DNA of 64,000 bases, from NCBI GenBank assembly GCA_032622095.1, contig CP136067.1, forward strand, positions 45,489,549-45,553,548. The letters run 5' to 3'. This DNA comes from Siphonodentalium dalli. Lineage: Eukaryota > Mollusca > Scaphopoda > Gadilida > Siphonodentaliidae. Below the pieces are notes generated by a model. That model made no database searches. It was not told the DNA's origin and saw nothing but the letters and a program-made list of their open reading frames with translations. Position 1 is the first letter of the stretch. Each line of letters starts with the position of its first letter. Shown here in pieces: positions 1 through 11,080 of the stretch. Position numbers and translations under genes: made by a program.

Positions 1-218
1 AAACAGTGAACTGCCGGTAGTCTAGTCCGCCACCCAGCCTATGTTTTGATGGAGAATCTTTGAATATTAAGGCCATTTAGATTTGGTAGCTTGAACTGTA
101 TCCTTGAATGTAGAATATGATGTTATTTTGGCACTGGGTGTCTGAGCGCATGTCTTGTGTGGTAGTTTGCTCTCAAATTACCCGATTCTGGTCCATGTCT
201 CTCCAACTCTGAAGAGAG

Positions 219-830
219 AATAAATGATATATATATCGTCAAAATTAATATTCAACGGAACAAGTCCTAAGACTTCTCGTTCCGGTAATATTTACAAATT
301 GTTTAAAAACAATGACATTATCGTGTATGAGAGTCATCGAAATCGTATCTCATATCATAAAAATGTGAGTCGATATATGTTTTGAACAGTTCTATACTTC
401 CAGCAGAAACTATGAAATCTGGTAGTGAATTCCAATTGGGATAACTATTTGTAAAGTAGAATTTCCTCGTGTCGTTTTAAACTATTTTCTTTTGTAATTT
501 CTGTTCATGCCCTCTAGTATTGGTACGCATGCTCTTTTGAAATCACTGATAAGGTCCAAGTTATAGTGTCCATTCATAATTTTGTACAGTTCAATGAGAC
601 CCCCCCCCCCCCCTGAAAATTCTGAATTTAAGTGACATTGAATTCAGTCTTATCATGCGTTGCTGATAAGGCAAATAAGCCGCAAATTTCTCATAAGTGG
701 CACCATTTTCGTAGCTCTTCGTTGTATTCGTTCGATCTCTATGCTTTGGTGTTTATAATGTGGGCTCCAAGCTCCAAGACTAAATAACACCACAACAAAA
801 CGTCAAGGGTTTTCATTACCGCGACTTTGG
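219..830 (-). mobile_element. Non-LTR retrotransposon (LINE) 3' fragment, CR1/L2/Jockey-like
   Basis: On the minus strand, broken frames read as the C-terminal end of a LINE ORF2. From about 790 down they give WSPHYKHQSIEIERIQRRATKMVP, shown here as the pieces IEIERIQRRATKMVP, then GLIELYKIMNGHYNLD, then TRGNS, then a C-terminus resembling FKTYIDSHF. These match the conserved IERVQRRATK-M, LIEVYKIMNG and TRG-S blocks after the reverse transcriptase domain of CR1/L2-type elements. There are frameshifts, several stops and a 13-14 base C run at about 601-613, so it is dead. The reverse transcriptase domain itself is absent, so this is a 5'-truncated copy. The clade is inferred. Confidence 0.72.
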
Positions 831-3210
831 TTGCTTATTATCAATCGTATACGTCTGGAAGATTATTCATATAATCTAAACTTTCATTCCCCTTCATCAA
901 TTCCCTTAAACGACGCGGAACATTTCATTATACGAACTGCATTTCCGGATATACACGAAATGCTGATGAATAAAACCAACTCCATCAAATGCGTAATAAT
1001 CATGTAACCACTGGATAAAAGTTGATCATAATTTAACATTATACAATTATCGCATTGTTTCGCGGTTGACACGAGGAATTGTCAACCCAAGGAAGTAATT
1101 GTTGTTCATGATAACATTAGTGTTTTTAACATTAATATATACTGTCTTTTGAGAAAATGCTCATGGAAATCGCAAGGTAAAATTGCAACATTTTGCGACA
1201 TCTATTTCATCGCATATGTGGCTCAAAACGTGGTAAAAACTAAATAATGCGATTTTTATGCCAGCAACGTGATAGTGATGATACAAACACCCCATTATAT
1301 AAATTGGCGCGCCTCATATTTTTGACTACGTTTCTTGCCATATCTATTTCATTGTAATGTGGTCTTTGACAACAGTGATGACGGTCATATACATGTAGAC
1401 GACAAAATTAACATCCGACGGCGTTTTGTTTTTGTGAAAAAATAACCAACAACGTTAGATTCAACGCATGTCGTAGTATGTTAACAGAAAACGTATAATG
1501 CTGTCGCGGCACATATTTTCAGAATCATTGAAACTGAGTGGGCGTGTACTATTTGAATGATCGAGGCGATAAACTTGGTCAGTGTAGCAGTCATGATGCA
1601 TAGAATTAACTCAAGAGACGCAACCCGTTAAGCACCCTCGAGATAACGATGGTCGATAGAACAAACATCTCTCCTCACATTTATTGATACAATATTGTGG
1701 ATGGGATTGTCCTGAAGATGAATTTTTAATTAAGTCTGGGCACGTTCCAGTTAATCGTCTTAGCATGTCACGGACGTCAAACGAACAGACCCTGGTCAAA
1801 CAGGACGGGTGTCATTTGTGGCTCGGGAACCCCTGTCTCCGATTATTTATGGACCTATATAGAGCTTCATTAATATGCTACGAGTGTTTGTTAATATAAT
1901 TTGAGTGGCCATTTCATGCGATCAAAGATCGAGAATAGAAACAACTGTTGTCACATCAGATCGATTTTGTATTATCGTTTTTTCTCCACTAAGTTTTGAC
2001 AAATGAGTCCAGGTGTTCAATGTGTGACTTATTACCAAGATAAAGACAAGATCGACTCTGTATACTTGCACTTTCTTTGGATAATTGTAACAAGGTCGAG
2101 GAAAAGACTCTACAAAAGTCTGAAATACCATGTTGCCTAATACTCGATTTGTATTCATGCGATATATGTTTATATTGTTCGTGTTTTGTTCAATTAGTTT
2201 AAAATAAACTATTGTTCAAACCAATTGTAATACTGCTTAGGTGGGGAGAAGATCACAGAATACCAAATTATACAGTTCCTCATTATTTAGTGTGTATTGA
2301 AAATGTATGGGAGACCAGAGCGCATCTTTATATACACACATTTTCACACAGCCCGTGCATTTTCCACAACCAATATTATATAGAGAAATTCATGTAGCCA
2401 ATATGTGGGAGGCCGGTTTCCAGTTCACTAATCGCCTTGTTTTACTAACTAAATTCCTTTTGGTCAACCTGCCAGTGCATTACCCTGACTTTGTCATTCC
2501 CGTGTGCTTGGTGTGCTGTTCGCTTACCCTGGCATGCAGTCGTATTACCTGATCAGACACCCACAAGAATGGTTACATATATAACAAAATTGTTTTATAC
2601 AACTGTAACATTGCTAAGGGTGGTTACACACATGCATGTAATCTCTGTAATCGTCGTGTATTTGGCGTTTTACATGGGTCATACAGACAATGTAATATGT
2701 GTCCACATAATATATTGTACCTTCTTGCTCAGATTATTCCGACCGATACATTCAACTAAGTCCCTTAGCGATTTGAAGCTTTCGAGACTCCACGCCAAAC
2801 AAGCATCGTGGTCGAACTTGTTCTATATCAAGTCTGTATATGCCAGACGTGTCGCTTCTGGTGTTCGTGCATCAATAAAATGCCAGATATCACACATACT
2901 TGACTAATTTCCGCGTCCGTAAGAGAAGACATGTTTTGGACTGGCCTTAAACGTCCTGATAGCAGACAGTTTGACTTCGCTTATCACTACTCACTTGTCT
3001 GGGCTGTTAACAATGAACCGCTCGCGCGCAGGTGATTAATGATGTCAATTATTGGTATGGCCATGTAAAATACATGTAATACATGTATGTTACATGCATA
3101 AATTACATGCATGTGTGTATCCACCCTAAGGTGAAGAGAAGACCACATGAAACTAAGTTGTGTAGACGGCTCAATTTGTCCTGTCCCATGCATTTAAGTA
3201 GAGCAAACAA
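831..3210. other. Unassigned non-coding stretch
   Basis: No convincing exon seen. Open frames up to 138 codons (for example 2491-2907, plus strand) lack coding bias or recognisable motifs. The segment at 1140-1275 is weakly similar to 56955-57080, sharing words such as atatggctcaaaa. A diverged inverted pair with acacacatgcatgtaat lies near 2620 and 3110, so the stretch is probably old repeat debris. Confidence 0.4.
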
Positions 3211-3214
3211 TTGT

Positions 3215-3506
3215 TTGTGACCCAGAAACACGCCATCAAATGGATGGTTTCGGTCAAATTTGCGGATGAAGATGGATAACTCTAAAAACAAGTGGAAATA
3301 TGGCCAAATTTCGTGAATACTCAGGTGATAATACGGCCATATTTCGTTGCACAAAATGTTGATAAATAACACGTTTTGGGAAATTTGATACCATAGTTGA
3401 CAGTGGTTAGCATTATTTTATTGCAATTAATCGATTCGGATAACAAAAGCACATTTTGAAAAAAATTTGTTCTTGTTGTATCTTGGATTGGATTGAGTAC
3501 CTTTAA
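3215..3506 (-). mobile_element. MITE family J, partial copy
   Basis: Reverse orientation and truncated. It shares long blocks with the full copies at 51630-52075 and 55500-55947, including GTTGATAAATAACA, GTGGTTAGCATTATTTTA and the terminal GGATTGAGTACCTTTAA ending at a TTAA. The other end is missing or too diverged to place. Confidence 0.65.
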
Positions 3507-3696
3507 CATGTTTTTAACTTTTGTCAGATGAACAAAGATTCCAATACGCCCTGTCACTAACTCGCGAGGGAGAGGATGGTATTCTAAGTGATTTAGCACT
3601 TGTCCTCCAATCCCTTTTGTCATAAACTAATTTAATTTATGAACAAATAAAATATGTTTAAACAAACTAACTCGCGGCCATATTGAATCCAACATG

Positions 3697-3836
3697 CCCG
3701 GTTCCGTGGTTTTAGTGCCACAGGTAAAAGTTCTGTAGCATTTCCATATATGGAAGTCATGAATATTCAAAAGCTCTATTATATGGAAATGCTACTTCAT
3801 AACTTTGACCTGTAGCGCTAAAAACACGGAACCAGG
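3697..3836. mobile_element. Foldback MITE with long inverted arms
   Basis: The left arm begins GGTTCCGTGGTTTTAGTG and runs through TAGCATTTCCATATA. The right arm is its imperfect reverse complement, ending near AAAAACACGGAACC. The arms are about 55-60 bases around a short AT-rich centre. No open frame. Confidence 0.7.
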
Positions 3837-4250
3837 GGCTGGATGAATCTCTGAAACCACGGAACGGAGCTGGATGAATTCAATACGGCCTCAGTTATCT
3901 CGCTTATTAACGCCTCTTATACAGAACTAACATCCCTGATTCCGTCGTCCAAAAGCGGTAAATAATAAAGAAGATTATTACTAACTTTTTTTGTCGTTTT
4001 CGACGTATTACCTATGGATGGATTTATGGATTATCGCGATGACAGTGCCCGCCCTACAAATATGTATTTTACACTCGTTCTTTTACCTGGTAAGCTGAAA
4101 ATTACCTAGTAAAGGAAGTTTGACCAATTTGGTGTCAATTGCCAAATAAGGCACGTTCCTAATCTGTATTAAAAAACGGGAAAGCATACATGTGTCACTA
4201 ACGAATCAACATGCAGCCATTGAACTGTCTTTCAGATTTATAATGCTAAC
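3837..4250. other. Unassigned stretch next to a putative exon
   Basis: Nothing recognisable. If the minus-strand exon at 4251-4401 is real and its donor at 4250-4245 is used, this is the start of the downstream intron. If the exon instead reads through, the frame ends at a TGA near 4205-4207. Confidence 0.35.
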
Positions 4251-4401
4251 CGTAATTTCAGAGTCGTCGTCTTCGTGCATATGACGTAGTCGATTTTTGG
4301 CGAGTTTAATCCACGTGATCAGGGCGTCGATTTTCTGAGTGAATCGTCTTGATTCAGGTCGATCCTCGTTGAGCGATTCGTCGTCACTTGCGAGGTCGGC
4401 A
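4251..4401 (-). CDS. Probable internal (or terminal) coding exon of an unidentified host gene
   Basis: On the minus strand a good acceptor (TTGCTTCACTTTTCAG, AG at 4403-4402) is followed by one base and then 50 clean codons: ADLASDDESLNEDRPESRR, then FTQKIDALITWIKLAKNRL, then RHMHEDDDSEIT. It ends at ACG|GTTAGC, a usable but non-ideal donor at 4250. Length 151 bp, upstream phase 2, downstream phase 0. The peptide is soluble, with an acidic start, a basic/hydrophobic helix (about residues 20-40) and an acidic tail. Third positions are richer in C and G than the surrounding AT-rich DNA. If the donor is not used, the frame continues about 14 codons to a stop and this would be a last exon. I do not recognise the family. 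A MITE (4427 onward) begins only about 24 bases upstream of the acceptor, so the branch point may lie at or inside the transposon edge. Confidence 0.55.
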
Positions 4402-4426
4402 CTGAAAAGTGAAGCAATGGTGGATA

Positions 4427-4640
4427 TTAAATCAACATGGTGGTTTGCGCTCCTTAAATACAGCTAATAATATTCGCTTTTGAATTTCCCCCGACATCTA
4501 AATATATGTCGATAAATATATCTGAACTAACTTTATACGAGCATTATGTCCCAGAAAATGAAAGTCATAAAAAAAAATACAACGCCGAACACGGTTTTTG
4601 GGCCCCAAACAAACAACAGTTACATTGGAGACTCGCAGCA
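4427..4640 (+). mobile_element. MITE family A, 5' partial copy
   Basis: Starts at TTAA with CATGGTGGTTTGCGCTCC, the left end of family A (see 16311-16708). It follows the consensus through the tatgtcgataaatat, cgagcattatgt and ccccaaacaaacaacag blocks, then diverges. The right end is not found. Confidence 0.7.
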
Positions 4641-5140
4641 TTGGCACGGGGTTTTTGCAACATTTCAGTAAGCTCCAGTCATGGAAGGGTTAAATTACAC
4701 ACCCACGTGCTCTGTGTTATCTGTATGTATTACACACCCACGTCCTTTGTGTTATCTGTATGTATTACGTGTACACCCACGTTCGCTGTATGTATTTTAT
4801 TTAAAATGGGTCCATTCTTTTATTTTCTCTGTTTTTGACTAACTTCTCACTTCAATGGGCTTTATTTTGTCAGGTAGTAAGTAACGTATCTTGCAAAATA
4901 TAATGAAAAATTAACTTAATATGAAATACAGCTTGGATGCCCATTTTATTTTGGACCGTTCCCAAAAATACGATTCCAATCTATTTAAATTAGCCTAACG
5001 TTCACGCTTCAGTCCTTCGTTTTCTACATAATGAAACCATAACGATCTTTCGTTATTTTAAGTTTACTGATCTTATAATCTTCACGAGCTTATGACATGG
5101 CAATTTTCCATATGTTTTCACTTTTTCTTCAAGAAATTAC
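4641..5140. other. Unassigned stretch with a short direct repeat
   Basis: Contains two adjacent diverged copies of a unit with ACACCCACGT and TGTGTTATCTGTATGTATTA (about 4700-4790). No coding signal. Confidence 0.35.
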
Positions 5141-5142
5141 CA

Positions 5143-5194
5143 AAACGCTCTTTATTTTACCATATCATGAATATACTAACTATGAACGCTCTTT
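5143..5194 (-). repeat. 42-bp-spaced AAAGAGCGTT box dimer
   Basis: AACGCTCTTT occurs at 5143-5152 and again at 5185-5194, exactly 42 bases apart, with CCATATCATG between. This is the same dimer found in MITE families A and B, here without recognisable family termini. Confidence 0.7.
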
Positions 5195-5332
5195 ATTTCT
5201 CCCCATGCCGAAGGAATTCTAAATTCTAGTTCAAACGAATAATTGTCACCGTGACATGCAAGCTGCAAAACAGAGTACAGTCCCCTCGCTATGCTATGTC
5301 TGGACGCTGTCGGCATGTGTATTTTCTTAATT

Positions 5333-5502
5333 AAATATATAACATTTTTTATTGAAGTGTTTTGTTAGTTACAATCCATTCTGGCTTGATCTAGACACTA
5401 TCCAAATGAATATGGACAGTTCAGTTTCTCAGAATAATGAAAAATGAATTGTAACCTACAAAAGTCTCAAATAAATAAATGTTACATTTTTTCATATTAC
5501 GT
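5333..5502. mobile_element. Foldback element with ~55-bp inverted arms
   Basis: Left arm contains ATATATAACATTTTTTATTG and GTTAGTTACAATCCATTCT. The right arm is the reverse complement with AATGAATTGTAACCTAC and ATGTTACATTTTTTCATA. The centre is short. No open frame and no obvious target duplication. Confidence 0.65.
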
Positions 5503-5506
5503 GTAG

Positions 5507-5541
5507 GTGCGGGCAGCGGTAAGTCCTGTGTGGGGGACTGA
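5507..5541 (+). other. Possible P-loop-encoding exon fragment or chance match
   Basis: After a pyrimidine-containing acceptor-like sequence ending TGTAG, the frame reads GAGSGKSCVGD then TGA. GAGSGKS fits the Walker A pattern GxxxxGK[ST] of nucleotide-binding proteins. The open stretch is too short to place in a family and is followed at once by a stop. GTAAGT inside it is a strong donor. Could be a degraded exon or coincidence. Confidence 0.15.
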
Positions 5542-5614
5542 ACTCTGCATAGAGCTTGCGTGACATGTATACTAATTATATATAGAGTACGTACCGTATA
5601 TTACATGTACGTAT

Positions 5615-7960
5615 TATATATAATACTAGCAGCGTTACCCGGTGTTGCCCAGGTTAAAGTGATGTGAAACCCTCTGCGTGCTGTGGATATTTAGTGGGAA
5701 TAGAGAATTCTCTTGCTCAAAGTGTTACACGTATTCTCGTAAATTGTATATTCAAATAGCATCACAAAACATGATTCTTACACATGGAATATAAGTAGTG
5801 GCTCACCTTGTCGATTGTCATTTTGTTTATCGCGATTAATCCGTTCCACCAATAAAGAAGTATTTATTTATTTACAAATGCGTATACGTCAAACGTTATG
5901 ACATGGAACATGAACACCATACACACATTAGTTTGCAAAAATAAAAGACGACAATTGGGTTTTACATATATAGAGATGTATCAATCAATCTAGTGGGTTA
6001 TACTAAGATTTTGAGGACGCCTGGCTATCATATCTCCATGAAAATACAGATATTTTAAAGAAATGTCCAGGTGCTCCTCTATTCATGACGCTATATATTG
6101 GCGAAGTATTCTCAGCTTAAAAGAAATTTTGCTATGCATGTATATCAGCTACATGTGCCCGACACAGAGCGAGATTTTGACTGGTTTATTGTATTTTTTG
6201 TGTGGAAACTATATTGAATAGAACAGACTCAATTGTGTTATAATATATACATGATCCACTCTAACGTGCAATCCTCTGACGGTTCGATGTCTCTCAGTTT
6301 GCAAGAATATGTGTATCTCTTAAATAAAATGCTTTATTCTATGTATCTGTTTTGCTAGCTCATTATACGTTTTTGACACGCTCTATTTGATTCTTCGTAT
6401 CATTTGAGAAGAACGTGTATGAATTTGATGGCAATTGGCACTAAACATATTTGTTATCAGTTTTGGTGACAACCCCGTCCCTATTTCAGACTGAAGCGGC
6501 GCCACATTTGTTATCATTAAATCACACACTTAGACTCATTATGGAAATGCATATATATATACAATTGGTGAAAATTGGCGAGTATACAAATTCGTATCAA
6601 ATTTAGGCCTCCCCCCATATCTCTCATCATCCAAACGGCACCAATTTGGCGTATCTATACCACACGTTTAAATTCCTCGTATCACGGAGAAGAATATGTA
6701 TCAATCTGGTGGAAATCGGCACTAAACATATTGTTTATCTTTTTTGTGTCCCTCTCACCCTCTATGCATTCGTGACTCGATTGGCCCACTTGTGACATCC
6801 TTAAACCACACAATTAGACCCCTGATATCGTGGAGATGATTCTTTATAAGTTTGGTGCTAATCGGCGACTAAACAAATTTTTATCAAATTTAATGCCCCC
6901 ACTCCATCTCTCACCAAACAACACCAATATGACGTCTTTAAATCAAACGAGTAGATATGAATATGAATATGAATGTGTGTCACTTTGGTGGAATTGGCGC
7001 TAAAAGTATTGCATATCACTTTTGGTGTCCTTCTGCCTTTCAGTGCACCCCTGACTCGAGTGACGGCACTTTTGACAGCTTTAAGCCACACCATTAGACT
7101 CCTCATACCATGGGGATGATATTGTAAACAAAGTGTGGTGGCAATCGTCGACTAAACCCATTTTTGTGTCCCCCCCCCCCCCACACAATCATTCATCCAA
7201 ACGAGAGCAATTTGGCGTCTTTAATATCACACAATTAGATTCCTTATATCATGGGGAAGAATATTATACAAATTTGGCTGAAATTGGCGCTAAAATTTGT
7301 TTTATCAATGTCTGTGCCCCTCTCCCCTTCCGCGCATCCCTGACGCGAACGGCACCACTGTTGACATTAAAACCACATCATTACATTCCTTATATCATGG
7401 GAATGATTATATATTAGTTTCGTGGTAATCGGAGACAATCATTTTTTCTACCCCTCCCCCTTTTCTGCCCCTGACAACAACGGCGTCACTTTAGAAAATT
7501 CTAAGCCGCACATTATCTTTCTCGTAAAACAAAAAGTTACCCCTAGTCCTTTGGTGCCATCTAGATGGTCCATCGGCGCTAAAATTAGTTTGATCAATTT
7601 TGGTGCCCCTCTCCCATTCAGTGCATCCCTGACTCGAACGGCCCCACTTTTGACATATTTAAACCGCACCATTACATTCCTTGTATCATGGGGATGATTA
7701 TATGTAAGTTTCGTGGCAATCGGCGAAAAAAAAAATCTGCCCTCCCCCTTTCTGCCCCTAACAATAACGGCGTCAATTTAGAAAATTCTAACCTGCGCCA
7801 TTATCTTTCTCGTAAAAAGTTACCCCTAGTAGACCTATTTGGTGCCATCTAGGTGGTCCCCTGTGAATTTCTATAGAACACAGACAGACATTCGCAAATA
7901 TAGATATAGATTATGTATATATAATGCATGTAAATACAATTGTCTATCTTGTTATACCCG
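5615..7960. repeat. Diverged dispersed/tandem repeat array
   Basis: Begins near actagcagcgttacccgg and ends with acacagacagacattcg then an AT tract, the two hallmarks of a family common in invertebrate genomes. Between about 6440 and 7870, units of roughly 290-330 bases repeat about four times. Each has the words gtggaaatcggcactaaa, catccctgactcgaacgg, gacatttaaaccacac and tatcatggggatgat. Unit divergence is high and the open frames here are spurious. Whether the whole is one element or nested copies is unclear. Confidence 0.6.
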
Positions 7961-8066
7961 GCGTAAAAAAGTTATGTGGTGTACCGGATATATTGGAATC
8001 GGCTTGTCCGTCTTTGGACGAAATTTTTTCCCAGTTTGCATGTTTACATTGTTCAGCAAATTAAAT

Positions 8067-8098
8067 ATTTTTTTTTTTTTTTTTTTTTTTTAATATTT
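8067..8098 (-). repeat. Poly(T) run, probable poly(A) tail of a minus-strand retroposon
   Basis: A run of about 22 T is followed by taatattttttattcgg. Read on the minus strand this is GAATAAAAAATATTA then poly(A), a polyadenylation signal with tail. The body would extend to higher coordinates (about 8100-8500), but I found no coding remnant and no target duplication. Compare 39227-39733. Confidence 0.45.
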
Positions 8099-8567
8099 TT
8101 TATTCGGGTCTAAACAAATAAATACAGACAGACATGTGAGGAATCAAGGACACAATACATGCACTTGGTTAAAACAAAAAAAACCAAAAAGAATTAAAAT
8201 ATTTTAAAGATATTGATATGAGTGGGATAAAATATAAAGTGTTTTGTCCTAGGCTGAAATAAACATGTTCAATTAATTTTATATGATTGAGTATATATTA
8301 AATGGTATAAGATATTGATCAATTTAGACTCTGCACCGTTGATACTTTTGTGGGTTTTTCGTCTCTTATGTTTATGTTAAAAATAATTGATTTATTATAT
8401 TCCATCTCTCTTGAAAAAACTTGGTACATATATTTATTAGTAAGATGGGAACATGTGCACCTGCGATTATGAGGTCCTTCCGTTAAATTAATTAATTTGT
8501 TTCATATTCACCGTTGAATATATTAGAAGTCGTCTTATAAATGGTTGGATTTAGGTACTGTCCCCCT

Positions 8568-9095
8568 TTAAAGATCCGGGCGGCGTTGGCGGTGGGTATG
8601 CTGTTAAAATATTCACGTCCGTCAAAAACCGCCATAAACAGAAACAATAGTAAAATATAGACATACCTTGTTCTTACACCAATCAGAAATATGGCATAAA
8701 CAGTATTTTATTGGCAATGTTTCCCCCTTTGTTATGTAAACAAAAGCAAAAAACGTTACGTTACCTGGCTTTTGTTTAGATCCGGATATGGTAAACACAA
8801 AGAGCGTTATTTGTTACTGTTTTCCTGATATGGAAATAATAAAGAGCGTTTATATCATTTGTGTGTGGTTAACCAATAGAATTGCGCTGTGTTATGTAAA
8901 CAGAAGCAAAACATCTGTAACACGAGCAGGCTCTTGTTTACGCACACCATCGTACGTCTTGACGACAATATACTATTTACGCGCTGATTGTGTTTGGCAT
9001 ATGAATAAAACTATATAAATTTTAATAGTCCTTCTGTTGATGGCGATTTGAACAAATATGAATATTTCTGCAACGAACGCCGCCCGTGCCTTTAA
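8568..9095 (+). mobile_element. TTAA-bounded MITE, family B copy 1
   Basis: Left end TTAA-AGATCCGGGCGGCGTTGG. The right end, read in reverse complement, is TTAA-AGGCACGGGCGGCGTTCG, giving inverted ends of about 20 bases. A second copy lies at 48155-48670 with about 90 percent similarity by eye. It contains two AAAGAGCGTT boxes at 8799 and 8841 (42 bases apart) with CCTGATATGG between. No protein. Confidence 0.8.
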
Positions 9096-9968
9096 AGCGA
9101 GCGAGTCATTGACAGTATAGGTATATAATGTTACTAACTTACTATAAAATCGTAGAGATCATAGCCCTAAACAAGACTGGAAAATTCGATTGGATTCAGC
9201 TGGGTGCGTAGATTAAAATATTCAACTGAATCGGAAATATGAAATTTTAGTGACCTGTTTCCAGGTCATCTTGTTTTCGGTCACTAGTGGATCAATCAGT
9301 TCTAGTAATCCGGGAGATGATTACGTCTTTGCACAGCTGAATGAGTTTAATGGTAATCGGATTTGGCTATAATTAGCCGACACCGGGATCAACAACTAAA
9401 CGTAAATCACCGGAATTAAATCTATTTCCAGCCGGACCCATTTCTAAAACTTAATCAGGCTGCGTGGTGTTGAATAACGTTAAGTACGAGAATTTACCGG
9501 AACCTTACAACAGTAACCGGATTTATAAATCATTAGCGCACGGACGGATCAGTTACAAATTCAAAATATTTTAATCGATTAATTTCAACTGATGCATCCT
9601 ACAGGTGAGCATCTATTCATGGTTCCAATAATGTTGATGCGGGGTGACCGTGAGACGCACGCAAGACATATACGCGTCCCTGGTCAAGCTAATTTTCTAT
9701 GATGTTTGTGGATCCTGCTAAACTGCTATGCTACTGGTATGGCAAACTGATGCTTTTAAGAACAAGTACCGTATTTTTTATAAAGTTGGCATTTTGGCGG
9801 TGTTTTGCTAATCTGAACGATTCGCGGTAAGGCCATTATGTGTATAAACATTCAAAAACATGTTATGAACTTTTTTAATAATGGGTGCTGAAAGCCGATC
9901 ATAATTGGGATGGCTATTTCTGTCGTTTTTCAAGCACCAGCGCTAGCCTATTCTCCTGCTCATAATAT
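9096..9968. other. Unassigned stretch
   Basis: No gene seen. Around 9240-9290 a short inverted motif (GTGACCTG-TTTC-CAGGTCA) and several ACCGGA words suggest an old repeat, but no boundaries can be drawn. Confidence 0.3.
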
Positions 9969-10530
9969 AACTTCTTTTAGGTATATAATCTGCTTAGAAT
10001 CACCTCAATTTGAGTCGGTAATGTGCTGAAAATGAGAGCGGTTTAGTCACATTATGGACTCACAATGAGTAAATTCTGAGCAGATTATGTGCGGAAAATG
10101 ACACAAATAAGTCAACTCACGACTTTTCGGGTATATATGGAATCCTATTAGGGCCACTTCCTAATGGCGCTTTCGGCGCGCGCCGAAAGCGACAAAAAGT
10201 GCGCCATTAGTAACCCGCCGAAAGCGACAAAAAGTGCGCCGTAACGGCGCACTTTTTGTCGCTTTAGGCGCACTTTTTGTCGCTTTCGGCGCGTTACTAA
10301 TGGCGCACTTTTTGTCGCTTTCGGCGCGCGCCGAAAGCCCCATTAGCAAGTGGCCCTAATAGGATTTCATAGGTATACGGTCTCTAACGTGTGTTTTAAC
10401 TGTGGCCCGCGCCATGGAACGAAATAACGCATATGATCCATTATCTGCTTATTTCACAATCAAGTATTCACATTATGTACCTATTTCATATTATAGGTCG
10501 CTTATATGCGTACATGCGCGAGGGTATGTT
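9969..10530 (+). repeat. Family C repeat, copy 1, split by an insertion
   Basis: Family C consists of two imperfect inverted-repeat halves built on ATAATCTGCTTAGAAT and its complement, then TTATCTGCTTATTTCA and CACATTATGTACC, ending TCGATTATGTGCGTA. Other copies are 18490-18805, 22325-22650 and 53903-54212. This copy is interrupted at 10130-10377 by the GC-rich palindrome. Confidence 0.75.
10136..10371. mobile_element. GC-rich nested-palindrome MITE with GGTATA target duplication
   Basis: A 236-bp, nearly perfect palindrome. Its arms start TATGRAATCCTATTAGGGCC and contain three repeated blocks of GGCGCACTTTTTGTCGCTTT and GGCGCGCGCC in mirrored order. It is flanked by GGTATA at 10130-10135 and 10372-10377. 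Other family C copies carry a single GGTATAC-like word at this point, so the insertion is proved by an empty site. Strikingly GC-rich against AT-rich flanks. No coding frame of note. Confidence 0.85.
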
Positions 10531-11080
10531 GCCAGCGCAGTCATTGTTGAAATATTTTAAAATATATCGGTCCTTGGGTCTTTCACACAGCCATTGGCTT
10601 TTCTTTATTCCAAAATTAGCCAATCACCATGAAATTGACAATTGCTAGAAAAAAATAATGGTACATGTTGTTACTAATATCAGTTTGGTTTACCAGCATC
10701 ATAGCAAAGTAGCAGTACAACTTGGCCATAATATTATATGATACGCTCCTTTTTGGTATCAATCGAAGCATGCAAATTGTTTGGATATCTATATCATATA
10801 ACGTTGCTATTGATCGCTGATATATGTACATCTGAACAGCATGTCCAAACCAAAAATTAACCGTATCACTAAAAGTCCACACATACCCAAAATAGAAATG
10901 GTTGTTTGTCCTGAAATGAAGCATTTCACCCTCCACAAGAACGTGACTAGAATGAAATTAATACACGAGAAATAAAATAAGACGATGGAGTAGTTTAAGT
11001 GCTTGTAAACCTTATCTCCATTTTGTATGTAGACGGTAGTTATTCCTCGATAATAAGAACGATACGTCAATACATATACA
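10531..11080. other. Unassigned stretch
   Basis: Overlapping minus-strand open frames (10616-10936, 10807-11070) show no recognisable domain, AT-driven amino acid content and no splice context. Nothing supported. Confidence 0.35.
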
